Shown: piece after piece, positions 10,614-23,194 of the stretch
Numbering within the stretch: the stretch's first letter is position 1
Layout: every line of letters begins with the position of its first letter
Source: Stereocaulon alpinum
Lineage: Eukaryota > Ascomycota > Lecanoromycetes > Lecanorales > Stereocaulaceae
Assembly: GCA_018257865.1 (NCBI GenBank)
Contig: JAEUBA010000019.1
Location: 1 to 64,000 of the forward strand
Direction: 5' to 3'
Length of the DNA stretch: 64,000 nucleotides
The notes under the pieces: generated by a model
What the model was told of the DNA's origin: nothing
Seen by the model: only the letters and a program-made list of their open reading frames with translations
Database searches by the model: none
Program-made: the position numbers and the translations under genes

Positions 10614-11933
10614 TCACTCACTCACCTCCACCCCGCCACCCCCCTCCTCCACACCCCTCAACCTCTCCCTCAACTCCAACTCCTTCTCAATCGCCGGCGT
10701 CCCACCCGTCCTCGTCGCTCCAGGCGCATTACTAACCAGCCCCTTACTAACAGCGAATCCGCTCGAGCGAGTATATGAGGGGTTGTGGTTGTAGTATTCG
10801 TCGATGATGGGGTGGATCATAACGGTTTGTTTGTGGATTGTTATGGTGGAGTTTGTGGGGACTGTTACCCAGTTGTCTGTGATGTTTGGGGTTAATTTGG
10901 TTGGTTGGGGTTTGGGGAGCGGTGGATTGGATGTTGGATGTTGTGGTGGTATACATACCTCGTTCGAAAGTCAGTGGTTCCGACGCAACAAGGACGATGT
11001 CTGCGCCTTTGTCTCGGCGCTCCATCTTATACTGGCCCTTCTGCACGCCCTCCTTCCAACTTGTCCCAGAGCTGAAGTACAAACTCGCCGCCTCGTCCGT
11101 CTTACTACTAACATATTTGGTACAAACAAGACTATGCCCATCCGCCACTGCAAAATTGAGTAAACTCCTCTTATCCATACTCTCCTCCCTCATCTCTACA
11201 GGCGTAGCATCCACAAAGTCATTGATCCTCCGGATAGTGCATAGCATCGCCTTCCTCAACTGCACATGCCCAAACCCATCCCTCGCATACTCCTCATTAT
11301 CAGGATCATAACCCGCTTTCTCTAAACAGTCTAGGAACACTGCAAACGCCCATTCAGAATCTGTGCTGCCCTGCACGCCCATAAACCATTTCTGGCCTAC
11401 ACTTAGGGCGAGAGAACGTTTTACGTGACGCCAGCATGCGATGTTGCCGTTGTGCATGAACATTAGACTGCCGTGGGTGAAGGGGTGACAATTTGAGTCT
11501 GAGAGGGTGCCTTCGGTTGTGGCGCGGACGTGGGCGAAGATTAGGGATGAGGTTGTTTTGGAGGCGAGGCGCGAGAGGTTTATGCAATTCCATGCGGGGG
11601 TTGTGGAGGTGAAGATGCAGGGGGCTGGACCGAGGAGGGGTGACGTGTAGTAGCCTATACCGAAGCCATCACCATTGTGGGGGCGGCGGTGATCCTGGAG
11701 CATAAAGAGTCAGTTTAGGAGAAGGTTCGGATCAGGGGGTGGGGTGAAGTAGGGGATATTTACTAGGCGGAGACGGGAATCATAGGACTGGGTGAGGATT
11801 GAATGTTGGGGTTCGAGGATGAGCTTGGAGAGGAGGATCTCATCCTTGCCTTTGTAGACCTATATACCGTTAGTACCTATGGGCTGGTGATGTGAAAGTC
11901 GAAGAAGCTCTATTTTACCAAAAACCTGCACAT
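10614..11933 (-). CDS. DUG3: DUG3, class-II glutamine amidotransferase of glutathione degradation
   Basis: Four exons: 11933-11919, 11859-11764, 11694-10959 and 10876-10614, with introns of 59, 69 and 82 bp. All phases agree and give 369 aa, close to the yeast protein (357). The first exon encodes only MCRFL, and Cys2 becomes the N-terminal nucleophile of class-II amidotransferases. Later come HNGDGFGIGYY, FAHVRATTEG and FMHNGNIA (substrate and oxyanion elements) and GSTDSEWAFAVFL. Dug3 acts with the peptidase Dug2 in the cytosolic (Dug2-Dug3)2 complex that cleaves the gamma-glutamyl bond of glutathione. The C-terminal tail after about residue 330 is charged and less conserved. It is convergent with the CDF gene (279 bp apart). 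Confidence 0.93.
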
Positions 11934-13520
11934 GGTGGACTTTTAAGACTAGCTCAATCTATGCTACTGCACAGGTGGGCTCCTAGAGGGAACGGAAGTT
12001 TTGGGCGTTGGCGTTGATTGCTTCGCGTACGAACCCGTGGTTTTGGTCACGAAATGCAACGGACGCCAATTGTTTCGAAAAGGAAGTCCAAAAAGGTGCA
12101 CATCCAGCAGAAAATAGCTTGACACAACAGATGTTCGGCCAACGGAGTAAAATTCTATACAGGAAGGTCGACGCAGCTCACGCCGCAATACACATGATGT
12201 GGATCTCAGCAGGGGCCTATTTCCGAATTTGAGCAATGGAGTACAGCACAGGACTTATGAAAATGAATGATAACATATCACGCAAGTGGTACCATGCGTG
12301 CTCTTACACCAAGTACTAACCATATGAATTGGTCATTCTGACTCAGCTGGATGGAGGTGGTGGGAGTCGATAGAGGAAAGACCTTTCAGTAAAGCCATCA
12401 CATTCGGTTCACGCCATAAATCATTGCACTCCATCGCGAGAACATCACAACTATCCAGGCCTGTTGCATGCTTGCGTGCTAACAGCTAGCCAGAACAGGA
12501 AAAGCGCATATATCACGTGATCGGCTATTCTCAATTTCAACGTAGCGTGAAGGAGCATGAAGACACGCGACACTAAACGAGTACCTTACAATAGCTACTT
12601 TGATGGGTATACACGTCAACTCGGGCCTATGTACGAAGCCTTGTAGATCATAGTACGCTGGACGGCAGTTGCCTCCCCGCCTGTGGCGTTTTTGATTGGG
12701 GTTTAAACAGTCAGTGGTCGAGCGCATCGACCGGTCGGGTCCGTGACGACATGGCAAAAGCTCAAGCTCAAGTCCAGATCTCCCGATCAACAACACTCCA
12801 TAACGCCTAGCGGACCCTTCTCTACGGCACGATGGATGTGATAGGCTAGCCACGGGATTGGCTCAGGGAGGCGTTGAACTGCGTGGACAGCATCTGTTGT
12901 GGATATGTTGGGGCTCGTAGCGAGAGTGATGTCAATGGCAATTTAAAGACCAATAACTTGAGCAGACGTCACGTTGCCAGATGCAGTTGTGGAGAAGCAA
13001 ACGCGGTGTCGAAGCTAGTACTATTCGGGAGTCAAGCCAGAACTCTCATGACGTAAACCGGAAATCTGAAATGAGGGTTTGAAACGCGACAAGATTGGCG
13101 TCACTCAGGGGCCAGAGAAATTACATTATGGGCCAAGTAAACCAATGAGGGAGCTGGTGACGATTGATGGTCTATTGCCGCTTGACACGAAGACGCTGGT
13201 GCAGCTCCTGCTCATTAAAAGGACGAAGCGTGAAGCCTTGTCTTCTTGGGTCCGTCGCTTCCTTCCCAGACTTTCCGATCCTGTTTTCTGTGCCAAGGCA
13301 GCGCGAACCTTGCCTTCCACATCTCAATTTTACCATCCTACCTGCACTTCCTCCTTCTGCATCACACATCACCTTCAAATAAGATACCCAATACCCCTAT
13401 CCCAACTTCTTGTACTTCAGCTCCTACTGGCTCAGGTCCCAGTAGCTTTTTATTCCCCATCATCTACTTAATTCCATTTGATACCCGTTGTTGTCGTCGC
13501 ACATCAACAAATACGCCACC
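11934..13520. other. 1.6 kb without a supported gene; promoters of DUG3 and the HAM1-like gene
   Basis: Contains the divergent promoters. Several ORFs of 60-130 codons occur on both strands, but none resembles a family or has exon-like continuity. The last 150 bp before the ATG at 13521 are pyrimidine-rich, as common in fungal promoters and 5' UTRs. Confidence 0.5.
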
Positions 13521-16500
13521 ATGACTACCGTCAACCGTCCTACCAACGTCAAGCAAAAAGAAGCTGATGTAAATCAAAAGCTCCAGCTCTATGGCATCTA
13601 CTCTGGTATGGCTTGATTGCAGCACCTTCAGCGTTCCCTGGCAACCCCAATTCGTGCGCCCGGGGTTGCGGAGACTTTGCTAGTCCAAACTGGTCCGCGC
13701 AGGCTTTGGCTGACTCGTTACCTTGAATAGCTTTCGCAAATGGCAAGGTTCCATCAGTAAGTCATCAAAAGGCATCTCAATATACTTCAATCATGCTAAC
13801 GTGTCAATCTTCAGAACAAACAAATCGATGTGGCGATGAACTCGGCCATCGCGTCGAAGCCTCTAGCTCACCCATCAAACAAGCTATCATCCGAAGGACA
13901 GCACCTCGTTGCCGACCTCCGCGATGTTATTGAGCAAGCAAAGCTCCTGCTTCTAACAAAGAACGAAGGCAATTTGCTGCAAGACTTTATCTGGCAAACC
14001 AGCCAAGTTGGAGGTGGCCAAGCCAAATTGCCAGGAGCACCCATTGACAAGGGCACCGCTCAGCAACACGGTAACCAAGCTCTTGATGGCTTGAGGACGC
14101 TAGGCACGCTTGTGCTTTCGAACGGACAATTCCGAAAATTGCGTAAGTAATTTGTTTGTTGAGCTTACACATCACTTTGTTGACTTTTTTCGTAGTAAGC
14201 GACGCCAGCGTTCTGCTACGTGACATTGCTGGAGATGCCGCTCAAAAGACTGCCACTAAGATCAATCCATCGGAAGATGCGCTGAACAACATCGATGAGC
14301 CTGCTGATGATAACACTTGGCATGATGTCCCCAATCTTTCCCCAGCAAACCTCAAGGCACAAGCCAAGGAACAGTTCAACCAAAAGAAGCCATTGTCCCA
14401 AAAAGATATGCAGAACGCAGCCGGAGATGCTACTCAGAACGCTCATCCGTCAGGTTCTCGTGATCCTGCCGATGCTGCCGCCCTCGAAGCCGACTCTCGT
14501 CAACAGGGTACTGATTCCGGCATGGATCCCCGTGCAGGTGCAATGGCCGCCAAGGACAACCTCATGAACACTGCCTCTGCCAATATCCCTGATGAACACA
14601 AAGAGAAAGCCAAGGAATCTCGGGATAGAGCCCAGAACTACTTGAAGAATAAGGTGCCAAGGGAACGCCGCGACCAGACCATCTTTCGCTTGAAGAAGAT
14701 GATTGTCGAGATTCAGAGCCATTCGGACTGTAAGTTCTCCCAACGACGTTGAAGACGTTCCATCTAACTCTTCTGAAGACCAGCAAGCCGTTGAGACTCT
14801 CCTTTCCCTTGCCGAGGAGTACGGAGGACACACCAAGAATATGGCACAACAGAGTGCCGGCACAGTGAAAGGTGCACACACTGACACTGCATTGACTTCA
14901 GCAGAAACTGATTTGAAGGTTCGTTATAGGTTTTCATCGTGAGAACAGCGGAATGCTGACCTCGATCAAGACACTTTTGGAACGCTTTGCCAACTCGACG
15001 TCCGCCGATGACCTAATTGATTCGATCAACCAGCTGTACCGTGACGCCGACCGTGACCCTGAGCTCAAGGGCTGGTTCAGACAAGTTGACGCCTACATCC
15101 GTAAATGCCTGAAGGAACAGGGCTTCATCATGCAGGACGCTGCCACAGAGGAATGGAACCAACTTTCTGATAAAGGCAACTTCCTCCTTAAAGATCGCTA
15201 CAAGGACCATACCAATCGCGTCCTTGACGAATTCAAATTCTTTGGACAGCAATTCGATGAGGACCCTGTGAACAAGCGCTTTGCCGCCTCTATGCAGAAG
15301 ATGTTCAATGACCTGGGCAATGACGAAAATGGCAAGCCCACCTTCAAGCCACATCTCGTCAAAGACCTGAGCAATGTCATCATTCCGGGTATCTTCGAGA
15401 GTGTTCGCTATGTGCCTGTTCCTCGCATCGAGTATCAGGATCCTATGATTGATGCTATCATTGAGAACTTGGTCATTGAGAGCGACAACCTCGCACCTAA
15501 CTCATTCGAATTCGCAAGTGACAACTACTTCCGCTGGGGGCGCAAAACCGTAACCAGCAAAAACAAGAACAAGGTCATGGTTTCGGTTTCCGGTGTACAA
15601 ATGGATTTGAAAGACGTCAGCTACTATGTCCACAAGAAGACAGGTTTCCCATCCATCAAGGACACTGGTGTCATGGACATCTTCATGGGTGGTTCAGGGT
15701 TCAGCTTCAAGATCGCCATGGAGACCGCAGACAAGTCTGACCGCCAACACTTCTTCAAGATCAATACCGTCACTGTCGACATCAAGAGCCTGACTATCAA
15801 GTTGAAGCAATCCAAGCACAAAACCCTTTTCAACTTGATCAGACCACTGATGTTCGCTGTCCTTCGACCCGCCGTCGGCAAGGTCCTCGAGAAGTTGATC
15901 AAAGATCAAGTCCACCTCGCCGATGCCAAAGCCTATGAGATCTACCAGGAAGCTGAGCGTGCTGGTCGTGCCGCTCAGAACAACCCTGAAAATGCACCAA
16001 ACATCTACCAACGCTACGTTACTGCAGCACAGAAGACATTTACTCAGAAGCAGCAGAAAGCTCAAGAAGCCGCCGCAGACAAGAAGGCCAATGTCGCCAT
16101 GACTCAAATGGACTCAATCTTCCCTAACATTAAACTACCGGGTGGTATCTCCACTAAGGCTACTGAATACAAGCAACTCGCCGCCAAGGGCGATAAGTGG
16201 GAGTCACCTGTCTTCAGTATTGGATTAGCGCCCGAGACCTCCAACCTTCCTCATGCCCCCCGTGTTCAACGAAAAGCACACAGCGCCGCTTCGGGAGGCG
16301 TCAGGGGTCCTCAGAACCTAGAATCCGGCCCGTCTACACTTGATAAGGTCCAACAAAGAACCGAGCCCAGTTATGGTCAGAGCACCGGTAGCTATAGCCA
16401 AACCACCACTACCCAGGGCTTCAGCAACCAAGTCAACCAAGCCTTTGCTCCCACCGATGACTACGCCTTGAAGAGCACTACAGGTGCACCCAATGGTGGT

Positions 16501-16581
16501 GTTTCCGACGGCATCGTTGGCGGGTCCACTGGCCACACCACCCTCGGCATAAACAACCCCGTCTTGAGCGGCAGTGCTTAG
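13521..16581 (+). CDS. HAM1-like (HAM1_N / HAM1_C) lipid-binding-type protein
   Basis: Six exons (13521-13605, 13731-13756, 13815-14142, 14196-14729, 14779-14918, 14971-16581) join in phase to 907 aa. Exon 2 is a 26-bp micro-exon encoding AFANGKVPS. The protein starts MTTVNRPTNVKQKEADVNQK and runs through segments I recognise from the fungal family formerly DUF5923 plus DUF4449 (now HAM1 N- and C-terminal domains), which is predicted to have a BPI/TULIP-type lipid-binding fold. Conserved pieces include IPGIFESVRYVPVPRIEY and GVMDIFMGGSGFSFK. The C-terminal 150 residues are disordered and Ser/Thr/Gly-rich. The last intron begins with the unusual donor GTTCGT. No signal peptide is visible. Molecular function is not firmly known; a role in membrane lipid handling is inference. 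Confidence 0.88.
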
Positions 16582-19144
16582 ATACACCATTCCCAATGTT
16601 TATGTGGGCTGCTTTTTTATGATACCACTATCGCGAACGCTCCATACCTCGTGTGGATAATACGTAATGGCATGGTGGAAGTTGACGGGTTGAGAACAAA
16701 AAAGGGGGCAATTTTCTTTTGTCAGATCGTGCTTGCTTCAAGTGCTGTTCTTCACCAACTTGTCTTATCATTAGTGGTCTGCCATTCTTGATGTCCGACC
16801 CCTGCCTTGCAGGACGATGACGTGATAGTCTAGGCAGTCGCCTTACTTTTGACTGGACTGAGGAGTAGTAGTTCCATATTGTTTACTAGTCTCGATAGGC
16901 AACAAAGAACTACATTCGTGCATCCTTATTTGAGACTATTCAACGCATATGTTTAGATATGAAGTGATGGTGCCCTGAATTTTGCAGATATGACCACATA
17001 TCAGAAATATATCTACGCCTGATTCCAATTCAGGGTCCTTGTCTTTGGCAATGCTAGACAATGGGACCACACTCTCTGCACATCTTGCTGTTGCCTACTT
17101 TTCATGTAAAGACTAGAACACTCGATCCATATATCTCAATCCAGAGAGAAGGTGTCGTAAGTCACACCACAGCTCGATTAGGAGATTCGACCCACAACGG
17201 CTATTTGGGGATCTATCATTGCGTCCTCTGCGCTAAGTGAATTCATTAATCTCGTGTACATGGGTACGACCAAAATGGCTACGCCCTGTTCTAGACGACT
17301 GTAAGGCTCTGGAGACTATCTCCCTGCATAGTGTGAGGCTCTGGTTACGTTTCCTTGTAAGTGCTCTGTATCTGAGCCTCCGTAGTCAATGTTGCAGGGA
17401 AAGGACTCTTTAACTACGTGGTTCCCTGTAGCTGAAATTTGGCGATGTTCTTTTCAAACAAGTCTGAGGCTCTGGAGACCTTTTGCTCGTTCGAGCGCTG
17501 TTACTTCTTTGGCCTTGCGAAATCAAAGCGACTGTGTGTGGTAAGACCGCCACAACCAATACCGAAGGTGGTTTCTGTGTGACTTGATGGCCTAAGACAG
17601 GGGACAGGGCTATGTCCATGACAAACATGTCTGAGGCTCTAAAGATCATCTACCTTTGTGGCATTGTCGTATTTGACGGCGGTCATACCCTCTTTTGCCA
17701 CAGCGGTGATGGTTTATCATTACGTGGAGCCAGGTAGCTTCGTGCATCTCAACCGGCGCAACGCCCATTCTGCGTCTGACGCTGTAGTATTGATCATCAT
17801 GGCAGCAGCTGACGGCCATTACATCTCCTGCCAACTGCCAACTGTCAGAATATTCCGGCCAATTTCCATAGTGCAACGGTCTACTAGTGAAACAATATTT
17901 TAGACTGTTCTCGACCAATGAATGCCGTAACGGAAGCATCCTCTAGTACCTACTCCCAGAACAACGCCCAGCTTGTCCGTCTCAATTCTTAGATGACACG
18001 CGGCGGGGCACATGATCCAGTATCATGCGGGGCGCAATCAGAAGAGAGCCTTGCAAATGGGGCGGATAGTGGCTTCACAGCCTGGTTTGCCTGCCAAGGC
18101 TGTGCCCGAATTCTGTAAAAGATCTGTAAGCATTGCTGAGATAGGGCTTAAAGCAGTCGGAGTTTGCTCGGATGTACGTATCATCATCGTTGGAAAGCCC
18201 CCTCTAAGGGATAGGTGGTGGGGCAGGGGGACTCAGCGCCCGCCTAGGGAGAAAGACGCTCGCATTCTTACTTTTCATCAAGACCTGTAAGGTACTGTGT
18301 GATAATAATCAACTAGCCGGGTCCTTTCCGAAGTTTTCATTAGAACTAGCTACATTCGCCATTTCACCAGTAATGGCTCGATTGCCTGGCTAATGCACAC
18401 TCGCACGAGCAGTGTGTTCATCGGCGATGGTCTAAAGCATATCAACACTATGCAAGTCACAGTCGCAGCAGCTGGGACCAGTAGCCGAATCTATGGAATG
18501 GACGAACAACTCATCATTGTCTTCGTGGGGACTTTAGAAGCTTTAGTAATGATAGCAAGCCATGTCATTGACCGAGTCCAGCACGCTGTTCTCGCTAGTT
18601 CGCTAGTTGCTTCGCCTTCTTCGCCGCGACTGGCCTGGGGCTGCAGCGGTTACAGCGGTCATGGGCGCAGATTTCATGCAGCCAGCGTGCATGCCACCAC
18701 TAGCCATCCCCCACCCGCGTTACCTCCTTCGCATCTCGCCCTGTTTGAGCGTGGAGTGGCCTTTACTGTACAACGCATTATTCGATTTGACTCTACATAT
18801 TATGCTCTTCGTTAGCAGGGCGCAGACTAGGAGAGTCTTCTGAAGGATCCAGGCTACCACCACACCATCTTTCACTTAATAGCAAGCATAAATCAGGCAT
18901 CTTCCTCTTTCATTTTCGGCAGCTTCCTTCGCTTTGCTCCAACATCCCTGCTTTTTCGTTGTTGCCTCATTACCCCACTGTTGCTCAGTTCAAGTTTCTT
19001 ATATTAATCGGGCTGCTATAACCTTGATGCTTGCTGCTCTCACTCCATCCTTCTTAAAAGTACACCTGACCTCCTTCAAGCTTACTGCCTTTAACTTCCT
19101 TACTCTGACACAGCCTTCACGCCTTTTTGCCCTGAGTCATAGAC
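16582..19144. other. 2.6 kb intergenic, no supported gene
   Basis: Includes the 3' end of the HAM1-like gene. Between 17300 and 17650 the phrase TGAGGCTCTGGAGAC recurs in degraded form four times. ORFs of up to 140 codons (e.g. 18393-18815 plus) lack family features. The last 250 bp before 19145 are CT-rich and probably promoter or 5' UTR. Confidence 0.5.
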
Positions 19145-21322
19145 ATGAGCATGGGTCAACAACGCTTCACCCCGAGTCCCGATTTTCCACCTCCACCTCC
19201 TTTTGCTCCCATGATAGAGGAACAGTTCGGGAACGTTCATACCATTGCACCGCAATTTCACAATGGCAATGACACGCACCCCGTCAGCTTTGAAACCCAG
19301 TCGGCGAGAGCTCGCCCTGTTCTCGATACGCGCCGCTCTTCCGACAGTAACAGCAAGGATCATGTCAGCTATGAAGGGTATACGCTCCTAAGGGAACCGG
19401 CTCGGAATTCGGGCCAGGAGCAGACCTGGGGTATTGCCAAAAGGTCTGAATGGCGGCTATCACGATCCGAGTTAGACGAATTCGTTAAGAAACAGCAGAA
19501 GAAGAAGGGAGATGGTCGGGAGCAATTGAAGTCTTCCGAACTGGACGGCCTGAAGCGAAAACAGATAGAGCGGCTGGTTGAAGACCGCAACAGCAGGAAC
19601 GACCCTAGATACGAATATCAGCCTGCAGCTATCAAGCTCGAACGTTTCCAGGTCAAGGGCCAAACCCCTGATACGAAGGTGTATGTAGCCCTAAAGCGGC
19701 AGCTTCGCCCTGGCATCAGACCTGATCCATACATGCCTGTTGCTCCACCTCCTGCAGTCATACCTAAAGAACGAGTGGATCTTACCGGCCGGTATCGGTT
19801 CGAATCCACGCCCCAGGGTGGCCACGGAATACCGATTCCACGCCAACATGGTAATGGGCCGATACTTTTCCCTAGTCAAAGTGGTCATAAGCCATGGCAG
19901 CCTAGCAATGATCAGCCTATGATCATTGACGACAGATTTGTGCCACAGCAGCCCATAGGTCCACTTGGCCAAGAGCAACAACGTGGCCCCCCTCAAGCCC
20001 ACCGCATGTCGCCTGGCTTTTCTGATGAGGGTCCCGAGCAGTTCAGACCGGGAGGCCAGGGAAAGGGTTTCAACCTCACGGACGAGAAGCGCAAGGCGCC
20101 CGTGAACATGCAGCGCCAGAACTCCTCTGACTCATCCTCTGCCTCCGACATTGAAATCTGTTCGATCGACTCGGATGAGACGCGGCCTACAACCATCTCT
20201 AGTGGCAGGAGCACCTACGGTGGGGACAGGAGGAGTTCCAACGAGGGCCCACAGCGCAAACCGATCATTGTTGAGCGCGACGATCGTGGCGGCAGCTTCA
20301 AGAAGGACAAGAAGGATGGGAAAGGGAAAGACTACAATCATAACTTTCAGCGCAGAGCCAACAGTTCAGATCGTGCTGATCATGGCGGGAGCTTCCAGAA
20401 GGATAAGAAAAGCAAAGGCTACCCCAAAGACAGCTACCCACAAGGCTCAGACTTCTCTGACCGTGAGGATCGAGGCCGCAGCCACGGGGACAAGAAGTAC
20501 CAGCAGGACAGCTACCAGCGCACATCACGCAGTCACGGACGCGACGGATATAGCTCAAACTATAAGCAAGACAAGAAGGCTTCTAAAGAGAGGCATCGAC
20601 ACCCATCACATAGCCTCGAGCGTGACGATCATGGTCGGGGCTACAAAGGCGAAAAGAGGGATAGCAGAAATGATCGCCACCAGAAGTCAAATAATTGCTA
20701 TGATAGTGAGCATGAGCCCATTCAATACGCCACTCGCGAGCATGCTCGCAAGGCACCCAGACCTCGCGGTAGTAGCATCACTTCCGGATCTCAATATACC
20801 GATGATGACTATATTGTGATACCTGAACGCGGCTCTCGACGCAGTGGCGCACTCCCACGGAGCTATGGCCTCGAACAACCTCAACGTCAACCACCTGTTA
20901 TTGACTATCTAGAAGACCGTCGGGACCGTGGCTCAAGGGGTATTGGACGCCGCTCTTCAGTCTATCAGCCTAAGATTGCGAACAAGCCCTATCGAGGCGG
21001 AGACCTTTACGATGACAGATCGGGCTATGCTCGAGAGCGAGGATTGCAAAGACACAAGGACCTGGAGCTTGAGCTTGAAAGGGAAGAAGATCTCAGAGTT
21101 GAGGAGCTCGTCCGAGAACAGCTAGCGATGGAGGAAAACGAGATGAGAATCGAACACAGAGTTCGCAGTCAAATTGTTAGAGAAGAATCCGAGCGGAGGA
21201 TTCGGGAGAAGGCTCGAGAGCAAATTATGAGAGCAAGGTTGGCTAGAGAACAGCCATATGAGGACTTTGATGTCTTGCCGAGCCGACCTCTGGGGAGGAG
21301 ACTGTCGGCGGCCTACCACTAG
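19145..21322 (+). CDS. Uncharacterised 725-aa disordered protein with charged repeats and C-terminal coiled coil
   Basis: A single-exon ORF; ATG at 19145, another at 19151. It opens with a proline-rich stretch (FPPPPPFAP). Residues about 70-205 are Arg/Lys/Glu-rich with a WRLSRSELDEFVKK-type helix. Residues about 370-520 hold at least four degenerate copies of a roughly 30-residue unit whose core is [SE]-x-R-x-D-[HR]-G-[GR]-x2-x2-D-K-K (e.g. RADHGGSFQKDKK, REDRGRSHGDKK). The last 85 residues are a Glu/Arg-rich helix built on ELEREED, VREQLAMEENE and IREKAREQIM, probably a coiled coil. Charge pattern and low complexity suggest a scaffold or RNA/chromatin-associated protein, but this is speculation; I do not recognise the family. 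Confidence 0.75.
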   Translation: MSMGQQRFTPSPDFPPPPPFAPMIEEQFGNVHTIAPQFHNGNDTHPVSFETQSARARPVLDTRRSSDSNSKDHVSYEGYTLLREPARNSGQEQTWGIAKRSEWRLSRSELDEFVKKQQKKKGDGREQLKSSELDGLKRKQIERLVEDRNSRNDPRYEYQPAAIKLERFQVKGQTPDTKVYVALKRQLRPGIRPDPYMPVAPPPAVIPKERVDLTGRYRFESTPQGGHGIPIPRQHGNGPILFPSQSGHKPWQPSNDQPMIIDDRFVPQQPIGPLGQEQQRGPPQAHRMSPGFSDEGPEQFRPGGQGKGFNLTDEKRKAPVNMQRQNSSDSSSASDIEICSIDSDETRPTTISSGRSTYGGDRRSSNEGPQRKPIIVERDDRGGSFKKDKKDGKGKDYNHNFQRRANSSDRADHGGSFQKDKKSKGYPKDSYPQGSDFSDREDRGRSHGDKKYQQDSYQRTSRSHGRDGYSSNYKQDKKASKERHRHPSHSLERDDHGRGYKGEKRDSRNDRHQKSNNCYDSEHEPIQYATREHARKAPRPRGSSITSGSQYTDDDYIVIPERGSRRSGALPRSYGLEQPQRQPPVIDYLEDRRDRGSRGIGRRSSVYQPKIANKPYRGGDLYDDRSGYARERGLQRHKDLELELEREEDLRVEELVREQLAMEENEMRIEHRVRSQIVREESERRIREKAREQIMRARLAREQPYEDFDVLPSRPLGRRLSAAYH

Positions 21323-21909
21323 GTATCTCCTCGAAGGTCTTGGTGTCAAAGTTGATTGCACATTCGATCGGAGACAACTCGTTTGATCACTTTCGGTGTC
21401 AGGATTGGTTAACTGCCTGCGCGTTGCTCTGGCTATATTGTTCCGTGCTAGGTGGTCTCTCGTCGCTCAAAAGCAAATGAATACTTGCACTTTTCTATGG
21501 GTCTTTGTTCAGAGTAATATGGCTTGGGATGGTAACCTGGTTATGAGCAATGACATTTATGACTATATGATAGCTCTTAATATGATAGCTATGAATCGGT
21601 TCTCAATGAGACAGTTCCACTCAACAACAATATCCCACTTGTCCTGATTTTTCTGCTGCACCAATACAGATATAGCCATTCAAACCACCAAGTCACATAT
21701 TCCGTCGATGGCGTGAGTCCTTTGGCTCGAAGTCCATTGCCCCACCAAGCTCAATCGTTCTTGGCAGCCCCACCAAGATTCTCCGGAGCAATTCCTCCAA
21801 TCTTTCACCACATTTCACCTGTTCCTGTTCCCCATATTCTACTTGCCCTCTCTAACTCCTGGACGCCTATTTCTCTAAAACGTAGCTTGCACATCATCCA
21901 CTCGCAACT
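21323..21909. promoter_or_regulatory. Intergenic region upstream of TPI1
   Basis: 587 bp containing the 3' end of the preceding gene and the TPI1 promoter. CT-rich blocks lie at 21720-21900. No specific site recognised. Confidence 0.4.
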
Positions 21910-23086
21910 ATGGCACGCCAATTCTTCGTAGGCGGCAATTTCAAAATGTCCGTACTCATGCTTACGGAGCTGAGGAAGCATTGAGCACACCCCATTGATT
22001 CGGCCGCGCTGACGAAGATGTGGTGGAAAGGAATGGCACGATCAAGTCGATTACGGATATTGTGCATAACCTCAACGACGCCCCTCTAGATCCGAAGACT
22101 GGTTCGCATTTTCCCCACTCCCCACCCAGCTCTGCCCTCGCTCCCTTCATTCTAAACTCGCCGTGAGACGCTGGCTGACCCAGTCATGCCCATGAGCAGA
22201 AGTCGTCCTCTCACCACCAGCCCTCTTCCTCCTCCTCGTTCGCGAACACTTGAAGCCCGAAATCGAAGTCTGCTCGCAGAACGTGTTTGATAAGCCTAAT
22301 GGAGCTTTTACGGGCGAGATCAGTGCGGAGCAATTGGCTGATAGTAAGATTACTTGGGCGATGTGTGGACATAGTGAGAGGAGAGTGATTTTGAAGGAGG
22401 ATGATCATGTGAGTGGTTTTCTTCCTCCAAGGGCGCTGTAAGAGTGTTGAAGGGGGAGACGGAGGGTTTGGAAGGGATCGGAGACTTCAATGGTAGTGAG
22501 GAAGCCGTAGGGAGATGCTGACTGTAAGGACTGGCTGTAGTTCATTGCAAGCAAGACGAAGGCTGCACTCGATGGCGGCTTAGGCGTTATCCTCTGCTGC
22601 GGCGAGACTCTCGAAGTAAGCATCCAAGCCCAAGTTAAGCAGACATCCCCTTGCTAATCAATACGCAGCAACGAGAAGCCAACCAAACGATCGACGTAGT
22701 GACAAGGCAGCTCTCCGCCATCGCCTCAAAAACAAAAGACTGGTCTAAAATCGTCATCGCCTATGAACCTGTCTGGGCCATCGGCACAGGAAAAGTTGCA
22801 ACCACAGAACAAGCGCAAGAAGTACATGCAGCGATACGAAAATGGCTTGGAGACACGATCTCGAAGGAGGCGGCAGAGAAGACGCGGATCATTTATGGGG
22901 GAAGTGTGAGTGACAAGAATTGTAAGGAGTTGGCGAAGCAAGAGGATATTGATGGGTTTTTGGTTGGAGGCGCGAGTCTGAAACCTGCTTGTGAGTGACG
23001 CCCTTGGATTTCGTTGCTGGTACTTTGAGAAGTTAAATGTGCTGACTGAGAGGATAGTTGTTGATATCATCAACGCGAGACAATGA
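21910..23086 (+). CDS. TPI1: Triosephosphate isomerase
   Basis: Six exons (21910-21947, 22031-22101, 22200-22408, 22541-22615, 22669-22990, 23058-23086) give 247 aa, the family's normal length. All phases agree. Catalytic residues are present: Lys12 in GGNFKMNG, His94 in CGHSERR and Glu164 in AYEPVWAIGTGK; the phosphate-binding IIYGGSV and GFLVGGASLKP are intact. The enzyme interconverts dihydroxyacetone phosphate and glyceraldehyde-3-phosphate in glycolysis. Slightly unusual features are WAMCGHSERR where fungi usually have W-[TA]-I-L before GHSERR, and intron 1 with donor GTCCGT. The gene is convergent with mL43, with 108 bp between stop codons. Confidence 0.95.
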
Positions 23087-23194
23087 TCGCTTCCACTCGT
23101 CACATATAGGAAAGCTTTGGAGCAGAGCTCATAAAAAACATCGATAGATGACTCTATATACATCTCCAACTCCACAATCCACACATCCCCACAT

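Noticed and set aside
15694..16107. 137-codon minus-strand ORF inside the HAM1-like gene
   Set aside because: It lies wholly opposite conserved coding sequence and has no domain resemblance.
18393..18815. 140-codon plus-strand ORF
   Set aside because: No domain, odd composition, crosses probable promoter DNA of the 19145 gene; could be revisited with RNA data.
20151..20819. 222-codon plus-strand ORF in an alternative frame of the repeat protein
   Set aside because: Low-complexity Arg/Thr/Ala shadow of the longer 19145-21322 frame.
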